DNA of 64,000 nucleotides from Rosettibacter firmus (GTDB lineage Bacteria > Bacteroidota > Ignavibacteria > Ignavibacteriales > Melioribacteraceae): positions 1 to 64,000 of the forward strand of contig NZ_JAYKGJ010000001.1 of assembly GCF_036860695.1 (NCBI RefSeq), written 5' to 3'. Every line of letters begins with the position of its first letter. The first letter of the stretch is position 1. A program made the translations under genes and the position numbers. Below the pieces are notes generated by a model that saw only the letters and a program-made list of their open reading frames with translations, had not been told where the DNA came from and made no database searches. This document shows positions 57,763 through 64,000 of the stretch, in pieces.

Positions 57763-58992
57763 CTATATATCTTCAAAATTTTCTAAATAATTTTTTATGA
57801 ATGAAAGAAATTTACCGCCAAGCATTCCATCAATTAATCGATGATCGTGACTCAACGATAAATACATCATTGATCTTATTGCAATACTATCGACACCATT
57901 GTTTTCAATAACAACTGGTTTCTTCGTTACACTACCAACTCCAAGAATTCCAACTTCTGGTTGATTAATTATTGGAGTTCCAATCAAAGTACCAAATACT
58001 CCATAATTAGTAATAGTAAATGTTCCATTGGTAATATCATCCAGTAACAATTTTTTTGTTCTTGCTTTATTACTTAAGTCTGCAATAGCTTTTGCAAGTC
58101 CAATAATATTCATTTCATCTGCATTTTTTATATTAGGAACAATCAGACCATCTGGTTCAATTGCTACTGCTATTCCAAGATTTATAAATTTTTTAAAAAT
58201 AATTTTATCTTCTTCAATTGTTGCATTCATTAATGGATATTCTTTTAATGCTTTGATTGCTGCATATGCGATAAATGGAAGATAAGTTAATTTAATACCA
58301 TTCTTTGCATAATGTTCTTTGTTGTTATTTATAAAATTGTAAATTCTTGTTACATCAACTTCGATAATGGAAGTAACATGAACAGAAGTATCTCTGCTTT
58401 TAATCATGTTATGAATAATTCTTTCACGAATATGATCTACAGGAATAACTTCAACTCTTGACGAAGGTGAAGATTCAAAAGTAGTTTTTCGTTCTATCTT
58501 TTCTGCTGGCATTTCTTTAATTGACTTTTTCTTTTCGATATAATCAAGAAGATCTTTTTTAGTAACCCTGCCTTTGATTCCGGTTCCAGTAATCTTATCC
58601 AGTTCTTCTAATGAAATATCTTCTTGACGAGCAATATTTAAAACTGCTGGTGAATAAAAACGAATTGATTGCTTATTATCATCTGTAATTAAATCATTCA
58701 CATTTTCTTTTTCCTGTTCGACCATCTCTTCTATTATTTCTGAATTTATATTTTCTTCGCTATCAATTATAGCTACAACTGTTCCTACTTTAGCAACTTC
58801 GTTTTCTTTTACTCTAATTTCAACTAAAGTTCCATCGCATGGCGAAGGAATTTCTGTATCAACCTTATCTGTTGTAATTTCATAAATAATCTCATCTTTT
58901 TTGACTTTATCACCTACTTTCTTATGCCATTTAATTATTGTTCCTTCTGTAATGGATTCCCCCATTTGAGGCATTATAATTTCTGTTTTCAT
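57763..58992 (-). CDS. 2-oxoacid dehydrogenase E2 (dihydrolipoyl acyltransferase)
   Basis: 409 residues. The lipoyl domain (1-78) carries Lys43 in TDKVDTE as the lipoylation site. A peripheral-subunit-binding domain (about 112-150) follows, and the catalytic domain (about 185-409) ends in DHRLIDG with His384 and Asp388. A single lipoyl domain and neighbouring E1 alpha/beta suggest a branched-chain 2-oxoacid or pyruvate type complex; the acyl substrate cannot be fixed. It lies 21 bp after E1. No E3 gene in the window. Confidence 0.93.
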   Translation of the reverse strand: MKTEIIMPQMGESITEGTIIKWHKKVGDKVKKDEIIYEITTDKVDTEIPSPCDGTLVEIRVKENEVAKVGTVVAIIDSEENINSEIIEEMVEQEKENVNDLITDDNKQSIRFYSPAVLNIARQEDISLEELDKITGTGIKGRVTKKDLLDYIEKKKSIKEMPAEKIERKTTFESSPSSRVEVIPVDHIRERIIHNMIKSRDTSVHVTSIIEVDVTRIYNFINNNKEHYAKNGIKLTYLPFIAYAAIKALKEYPLMNATIEEDKIIFKKFINLGIAVAIEPDGLIVPNIKNADEMNIIGLAKAIADLSNKARTKKLLLDDITNGTFTITNYGVFGTLIGTPIINQPEVGILGVGSVTKKPVVIENNGVDSIAIRSMMYLSLSHDHRLIDGMLGGKFLSFIKNYLENFEDI

Positions 58993-59013
58993 TTATGCTC
59001 CAATAAATAACTG

Positions 59014-61083
59014 TTAATAATTTAATAACTCTAATAAACCATTATATATTTTGAATTTATCTGGTAATATAAATTTTTCTAAATAATTAGAATAAGGGAT
59101 AGGTGAATCTTTAGCAGCAATTCTTTTAATAGGACCATCAAGATATTCAAAACAACTATCAGAGATTAAAGCAGCTATTTCTGCACCAAATCCAGCAGTT
59201 AATGTATCTTCGTGTACTATGGCAACTTTACCTGTTTTTTTAACTGATTGATAAATAGTTTCAACATCAAGAGGTTGCAATGTTCGTAAGTCAATTATTT
59301 CAATTGAGTAACCATCTTCTTCTAATTTTTTAGCAGCAAAATTTGTCTCGTGCACCATTGCTCCATAAGTTACAACTGTTAAGTCATTCCCTTCTTTTAT
59401 TATTTTAGCTTTTCCAAATGGTAATAGATAATTAGAATCTGGTTCAGGAGAAGATGCATAACTCTGTCTATACAAACCTTTATGCTCAAGGAATAAAACA
59501 GGATCGTTTAATCTAAGGGCTGTTTTTAATAAACCTTTTGCATCTGCAGCATTTGAAGGATAAGCAATAAGTAATCCAGGCATATGAGTAAAAAAACTTT
59601 CAATATTTTGACTATGATAAATTCCACCATGAATATAGCCTCCAACAGGAACTCGTATAACTACAGGAGTTTCAAATAAATTATTCGATCGATAACGATA
59701 CATAACAAGTTCGTTACGTATTTGCATAAACGCAGGCCAGATGTAATCACCAAATTGAATTTCTACGCATGGTTTAATGCCTGTTAGCGACATACCAATT
59801 GCAACACCAACTATACTTGCTTCGGCTAATGGAGAGTTAAAAACTCTATTATTTCCAAATCTGGTAGATAATCCTTTTGTAGCTGTAAATACACCACCTT
59901 TTGGATCAGCAACATCTTCGCCAAAGACAAAAATTTTTTCATTTATTTCCATTTCTTCTTTTAATGCATGATTTATTGCATCAACCATTACAATTGATTT
60001 ACCAGTCTTAAAAGACTTTTCATAATCAAGTTCATTTTTTCTATTAGATTCATCATAAACATATTTAATTGCAGTCTCTGGTTCAGGTTCTGGATACTTT
60101 AAAGCTTCATCAGCAGCTTGATTTATTTCCTGATGAATACTTTCTTTCATATTTTCAACAAATTCTTCAGAAACCAAACCTTCTTTTATTAAATATTTTG
60201 AAAATATTTTTATTGGATCTCTCTCGAAAGCTTCATCGAGTATTTCTTTTGGAATATATTTTTTCTGATCGTCCGAAGAAGAATGTGAAAAAATTCTTAC
60301 AACATCCGCTTCAACAAGAACAGGTCCCATTTTATTTCTTGCATAATCAAATGATTTAAGTGCTGCAGAATATGATTGAAAAAAATTTGTTCCATCAATT
60401 TTGATTCGATATAAATTTTCATAACCTTTCATCATTTCGGAAATAGAGCCATCTTTCCCAGAAGTTTGATTTTCGACAGGTACAGAAATTGCCCATTTAT
60501 TATTTTCAATTAAAAAGATAACTGGAAGTTTATCACGACAAGCCCAATTAACAGCTTCATGAAATTCACCTTCACTTGTAGCTCCTTCGCCACTGCTAAC
60601 CAAAACAACTCCATCTTTATTTTGCTTTTTTAAACCCAGTGCAGTTCCAACTGCTTGTAGATATTGAGTACCAGTAGGACTCGATTGTGAAGGAATATTT
60701 AGTTTTTTTGAAGCCCAATGTGATGGCATTTGTCTACCACCACTCATTTCGTCATTAGCTTTTGCAAGAAAATTAAGAAAGATTTCTTTTGGAGTTATTC
60801 CAATAGCAAGAACAAAAGCCAGATCTCTATAATAAGGATAAGCCCAATCAACTCCTTTATTCATCAATTTACCAAATGCGATTTGTACTGCTTCATGTCC
60901 AGCTCCTGCTATATGGAAAAAGGCTTTACCTTGCTTTATTAATGTCATTTGTTTATTGTCAATTTCGCGAGATAATAACATTAATTTAAATACTTCCAGA
61001 AGTTCTTCTTTTGAGAAAGAACCATCAATGCTTTTTAAAGCCTGAGAATGATTTAAAAGGTATTGATTATGATATTTATTCAT
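59014..61083 (-). CDS. 2-oxoacid dehydrogenase E1, fused alpha and beta subunits
   Basis: 689 residues. The first ~345 form the alpha part with the TPP site (SGEGATSEGEFHEAVNWA and ENNKWAIS). The rest (about 360-689) is the beta part with FGEDVADPKGGVFTATKGL and the PSNAADAKGLLKTA block. Fusion of alpha and beta in one chain is common in Bacteroidota. It decarboxylates a branched-chain 2-oxoacid or pyruvate and loads the lipoyl group of E2. It lies between lipB and E2. Confidence 0.93.
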   Translation of the reverse strand: MNKYHNQYLLNHSQALKSIDGSFSKEELLEVFKLMLLSREIDNKQMTLIKQGKAFFHIAGAGHEAVQIAFGKLMNKGVDWAYPYYRDLAFVLAIGITPKEIFLNFLAKANDEMSGGRQMPSHWASKKLNIPSQSSPTGTQYLQAVGTALGLKKQNKDGVVLVSSGEGATSEGEFHEAVNWACRDKLPVIFLIENNKWAISVPVENQTSGKDGSISEMMKGYENLYRIKIDGTNFFQSYSAALKSFDYARNKMGPVLVEADVVRIFSHSSSDDQKKYIPKEILDEAFERDPIKIFSKYLIKEGLVSEEFVENMKESIHQEINQAADEALKYPEPEPETAIKYVYDESNRKNELDYEKSFKTGKSIVMVDAINHALKEEMEINEKIFVFGEDVADPKGGVFTATKGLSTRFGNNRVFNSPLAEASIVGVAIGMSLTGIKPCVEIQFGDYIWPAFMQIRNELVMYRYRSNNLFETPVVIRVPVGGYIHGGIYHSQNIESFFTHMPGLLIAYPSNAADAKGLLKTALRLNDPVLFLEHKGLYRQSYASSPEPDSNYLLPFGKAKIIKEGNDLTVVTYGAMVHETNFAAKKLEEDGYSIEIIDLRTLQPLDVETIYQSVKKTGKVAIVHEDTLTAGFGAEIAALISDSCFEYLDGPIKRIAAKDSPIPYSNYLEKFILPDKFKIYNGLLELLNY

Positions 61084-61134
61084 TTATTTTCCTATATTAT
61101 TTAAGAAGTGGATTATTGCAGATTAATTAAATCG

Positions 61135-61830
61135 CTATTTAATTTTTATATTTGTTTTGAAGTCATTTTCATTCTGATGTATTACTTCGGAGTAATTAAA
61201 TACCTTCATGAATTCTTCAAGGATTAATTCTTTTGTTTCTTCAATATTAAGTTTTCTTCCAAGTTCTTTTTCTAATGATGTAACATAATAATCTCTTATA
61301 CCACAAGGTATTATTCCACCAAAGTAATTCAAATCAGTATTAACATTGAATGCAAATCCATGCATTGTAATCCATCTACTAACTTTAATACCAATTGCAG
61401 CAACTTTTCTGTTTGCTATCCAAACACCAGTATATTTTTGATTTCTACCAGCTTTTAATCCATAATACGAACATACTTTTATAATAACTTCTTCCAGAGC
61501 ACGAAGATATTCGTGAGTATCTTCTTTCCAGTTCGATAAATTAATAATTGGATATCCTACAATCTGACCTGGTCCATGATAAGTAATATCTCCACCCCTA
61601 TCAATTTCATATACTTTGATACCCAATTCTTTTAATTGTCTATCATTTGCTAAAAGATTATCAGGATTTGCAGTTTTGCCTAATGTATAGGTATGATTAT
61701 GTTCAAGTAAAAGGAGTGTATCATCAATTTCTTTTAATAATCTTTTTTGAAAGATAATATTTTGTAGATCCCAGGCTTCTTTATAATCGATAAATCCAAG
61801 ATTGTAATATTGTAATTTCCTGCCATTCAT
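61135..61830 (-). CDS. lipB: Lipoyl(octanoyl) transferase
   Basis: 231 residues from the chosen start. Moves octanoate from acyl-ACP to E2 or GcvH lysines. The motifs RGGDITYHGPGQIVGYPI, the catalytic Lys in AAIGIKVSRWITMHG and the catalytic Cys in GIIPCGI are intact. A longer frame starting at 61890 adds 20 hydrophobic residues not seen in LipB. The start MNGRKLQYYNLG at 61830 fits the family better, but no clear Shine-Dalgarno sequence decides it. It lies 51 bp before E1. Confidence 0.93.
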   Translation of the reverse strand: MNGRKLQYYNLGFIDYKEAWDLQNIIFQKRLLKEIDDTLLLLEHNHTYTLGKTANPDNLLANDRQLKELGIKVYEIDRGGDITYHGPGQIVGYPIINLSNWKEDTHEYLRALEEVIIKVCSYYGLKAGRNQKYTGVWIANRKVAAIGIKVSRWITMHGFAFNVNTDLNYFGGIIPCGIRDYYVTSLEKELGRKLNIEETKELILEEFMKVFNYSEVIHQNENDFKTNIKIK

Positions 61831-61959
61831 AATTTGGTTTATCCAGAAATATTTTATTAAAGAAAAAAATAATTTATTCATTAATAACAAGATGAGATTG
61901 AAAATTGTTCATTAAAGTAAAAAATATTACTAAAATGGGGAAACTAAAAATCTATCCGA

Positions 61960-63579
61960 TTATATAGTTGGTTTGTAGATGGGAATTGTAAAATAAAATT
62001 TGCTTCCTTTTCCTAATTGACTTTCAACCCAAATTTTTCCACCCTGCTTTTCACAAAATTCTTTACATAAAATAAGTCCAAGTCCAGTCCCTTTTTCTTC
62101 TGAATTACCAATTTCTTTATTGTTAACATCTATTCTAAAAAGTTTTTTTAGATCTTCGTCGCTAAGTCCAATGCCAGTATCTTCTACAGAAACTTTCACA
62201 AATCCATCTTCATCTTCTGTCCTGACAGTAACCATTCCATTTTCACCAGTAAATTTAATTGCATTGGTGAGTAAGTTACGAATAATTGTATCAAGTAAAT
62301 TTTTATCTGCATAAACCATTAAAGAAGAATTTATAAATGTATTTATTTTTATGCTCTTTTTTTCTGCTTGAGATTTCACTAATTCTACATTTTCTTTTAT
62401 AACATTTTTAATTGATAAAGCTTCTAAATTAATTTGAAGTCTACCAGATTGTGCTCTTGACCAGCTTAAAAGATTTTCTAATAACTTTTGTGTATTACGA
62501 GCAGTATCATAAATAATTTTTATATATTCTTTCTTCTCATCATCAGATAATTCATCATAATCTTCAACTAATATTTCAGAAAAACCGAGTAAGGTAATAA
62601 AAGGATTCTTAAGGTCGTGACCAATAATTGAGAACAATTTATCTTTGGCATTATTTAATTCTTCGAGTTTTTTCTCAGATTCATAAAGTTGATTATTTAA
62701 TTCAACATAACGAGCTGCTTCTTGCTCAATCTGATCTCGAGAATAAGCAATATCCTGAAGTAATTTTTCTCTTTCTAATTCTGCTTCTATGCGATCTGTA
62801 ATATCACGAATAATAAATAGAATTTGAATTGGCAAGTTCTCTTCATTTCTAATTACATCAATTTTGGATTCAACATAAAAGAATGAGTCATTTCCCTTTT
62901 TTAATCTAAAAATATAAGAGTTACAATGCTTCCCTTTCGATAATTCATTCAGGTTTTCATTAAATTTTTCCTGATCATCATAATAAACGAAATCACATAA
63001 TTTTTTACCAAATAATTCTTCTATGTTAATATTCCCTACCATTTCTATAAATTTATCTGAAGCAAAAGAGATTGTACCATCAAGTTCTGTAGTAACTATT
63101 CCATCAGGTGATGTTGATAAGATTGATTGCGAAAGCAATTCACTTTTTAGCATTTTTTCTTCGGCAAGTTTGCTTTCAGAAATGTTTTGTGCATAAACTG
63201 ATACAGCTACAATCTCATTTAATTTATTTTTTACTGGATTGAAATAAACTCTATAGTAACCATTTTCATAATTATCAAATGAAATTTCATCTTTAAATTT
63301 TTCTCCCTTTAATGCTTTTTCCAAGCAATTCTTCCAGAAGTTAACTTCATCGTCTTTAAAAATTGCTAAAAAATCATCTCCAATATTAATTTTTTTTGAA
63401 TATCGCATAAAAATGAAGTAGTAAAAATTCTTGTTGAATGCTGTTAAGTGAAAATTGCTATCAACAAACCATATATAATCGTCGGTATTATCCATTAATG
63501 ATTCGAGCAAATTTTCGGATTCAATAATATCATATTGTTCTTTATTTTGCTTTTTGTTTGTTACTATTGAACCAATCAT
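61960..63579 (-). CDS. PAS-domain sensor histidine kinase
   Basis: 539 residues, no transmembrane helix, so a cytoplasmic sensor. PAS1 (about 23-132) and PAS2 (about 148-262) are followed by a coiled coil (about 265-312), the dimerisation domain with His321 (IIGHDLKNPF) and an ATPase domain (about 395-535) with N-box Asn435/Asn439 and EDTGIGL. Kinase motifs are complete. No receiver or regulator gene lies next to it, so it is an orphan kinase. The multi-receiver protein at 22.6 kb is a possible, untested target. Confidence 0.92.
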   Translation of the reverse strand: MIGSIVTNKKQNKEQYDIIESENLLESLMDNTDDYIWFVDSNFHLTAFNKNFYYFIFMRYSKKINIGDDFLAIFKDDEVNFWKNCLEKALKGEKFKDEISFDNYENGYYRVYFNPVKNKLNEIVAVSVYAQNISESKLAEEKMLKSELLSQSILSTSPDGIVTTELDGTISFASDKFIEMVGNINIEELFGKKLCDFVYYDDQEKFNENLNELSKGKHCNSYIFRLKKGNDSFFYVESKIDVIRNEENLPIQILFIIRDITDRIEAELEREKLLQDIAYSRDQIEQEAARYVELNNQLYESEKKLEELNNAKDKLFSIIGHDLKNPFITLLGFSEILVEDYDELSDDEKKEYIKIIYDTARNTQKLLENLLSWSRAQSGRLQINLEALSIKNVIKENVELVKSQAEKKSIKINTFINSSLMVYADKNLLDTIIRNLLTNAIKFTGENGMVTVRTEDEDGFVKVSVEDTGIGLSDEDLKKLFRIDVNNKEIGNSEEKGTGLGLILCKEFCEKQGGKIWVESQLGKGSKFYFTIPIYKPTI

Positions 63580-63641
63580 ACTTAGTCTTGCCTACTTTTA
63601 CATTGTATTATCGAAAAATTTTATTTTTTTTATAGCTTAAT

Positions 63642-63672
63642 TTTACCGATTTAAAATAATTAATTAAATTTG
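63642..63672 (+). promoter_or_regulatory. Bacteroidota-type promoter of the phosphosugar mutase gene
   Basis: TTTA at 63642-63645, a 19-nt spacer and TAAATTTG at 63665-63672 match the -33/-7 pattern with one mismatch. AAGGAG follows at 63684-63689, and the ATG is at 63695. Confidence 0.55.
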
Positions 63673-63694
63673 TTAAAAAATATAAGGAGTAAGT

Positions 63695-64000
63695 ATGCCT
63701 ACACTAATGGTAAGTGTATCTGGAATTCGTGGTATTATTGGTGATGGTTTAGATCCGCAAACAATTATTAAATATACATCAGCATTTGCAGAATTTTGTG
63801 GTAAGGGAAAAATTATTCTGGGCAGTGATGGAAGAATTTCTGGAGAGATGGTAAAAAGTATAGTTATTGGTACTTTATTAGCTAAAGGATTAGATGTTAT
63901 TGATATTGGAATTTGTCCTACACCAACTGTTTTATTCAATGTAAAGAAATTAAAAGCTGCTGGTGGAATTCAAATTTCGGCAAGTCATAATCCGAATGAA
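63695..64000 (+). CDS. Phosphoglucosamine/phosphomannomutase, N-terminal part (cut by window end)
   Basis: The first 102 codons of an alpha-D-phosphohexomutase. The start MPTLMVSVSGIRGIIG is that of GlmM/ManB-type enzymes. ILGSDGRISGEMVK and the active-site serine loop ISASHNPNE at the window end are clear. Phosphoglucosamine mutase (cell-wall precursor) and phosphomannomutase are both possible. AAGGAG lies 5 nt before the ATG, and a Bacteroidota-type promoter is just upstream. The remaining ~75% of the gene lies outside the window. Confidence 0.93.
   Translation, partial: MPTLMVSVSGIRGIIGDGLDPQTIIKYTSAFAEFCGKGKIILGSDGRISGEMVKSIVIGTLLAKGLDVIDIGICPTPTVLFNVKKLKAAGGIQISASHNPNE

Noticed and set aside
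61831-61890. 20-residue hydrophobic N-terminal extension of LipB
   Set aside because: LipB is cytosolic and family members start at the QYYNLG region; no ribosome binding site supports the upstream ATG.

Overview
The window is a piece of an AT-rich bacterial chromosome (roughly two thirds A+T by eye). It best fits the Bacteroidota/Chlorobiota group, most likely an Ignavibacteria-like lineage. The evidence is: (i) promoter-like sites of the Bacteroidota form TTT(G/A)-N19-20-TAnnTTTG ahead of tRNA-Leu, atpD, a thioredoxin-like gene and the last gene; (ii) atpD-atpC standing apart from the other ATP synthase genes; (iii) gene types common in that group (DUF6600 W-rich protein, GIN-domain lipoprotein, fused E1 alpha/beta, S9B and M64 peptidases); and (iv) frequent Shine-Dalgarno sequences (AAGGAG), which are rare in classical Bacteroidetes. 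The lineage is inferred from these traits; no 16S gene is present.

1-12.4 kb: a nine-gene minus-strand hexuronate cluster: exuT transporter, uxaC, uxaE, eda, uxuB (SDR type), kdgK, then a LarA-family nickel-pincer epimerase, gnd and tkt. No mannonate dehydratase gene is present, while a LarA homologue with every known key residue is. This suggests that mannonate may be epimerised to gluconate and passed to the pentose phosphate pathway through Gnd and transketolase. The tkt-gnd-larA block is bracketed by an ~86-bp palindromic repeat: one copy on one side, three tandem copies in inverse orientation on the other.

12.4-26.3 kb: three tRNA genes (Ser-GGA, Ser-CGA, Leu-UAG), a possible decayed tRNA-Ser copy, mtgA, ferritin, rpmB, a W-rich DUF6600 protein, a one-cysteine thioredoxin-like protein, a secreted MORN/double-TonB_C protein, tig-clpP, a DPP-IV-like peptidase, a pseudo-histidine kinase with three receiver domains, purE and a GIN-domain lipoprotein.

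26.4-33.9 kb: a tightly coupled operon of a 1298-residue TPR/triple-AAA+ (CbbX/SpoVK-type) protein, an ABC ATPase and a large ABC exporter permease, followed by an SDR and a cupin.

33.9-41.7 kb: a minus-strand run clpC - pterin dehydratase - pyrE - M64 peptidase - RsbU-type phosphatase - PduS/RnfC-like Fe-S flavoprotein - tandem BMC shell protein (PduT-like). The last two form an isolated microcompartment electron-transfer pair with no other shell gene in view.

42.0-53.5 kb: floA - membrane protein - UvrD/PcrA helicase; gltX and glnS (convergent); a chemoreceptor with a cytoplasmic, apparently circularly permuted sugar-binding (PBP type I) domain; and atpDC.

53.7-64 kb: a four-subunit Vor/Kor-type 2-oxoacid:ferredoxin oxidoreductase, then lipA, E2, fused E1 and lipB of a lipoate-dependent 2-oxoacid dehydrogenase, a PAS histidine kinase, and the start of a phosphosugar mutase cut by the window edge. 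Ferredoxin-linked and NAD-linked 2-oxoacid oxidation are thus encoded side by side. No transposase, prophage, CRISPR array or rRNA gene was seen.
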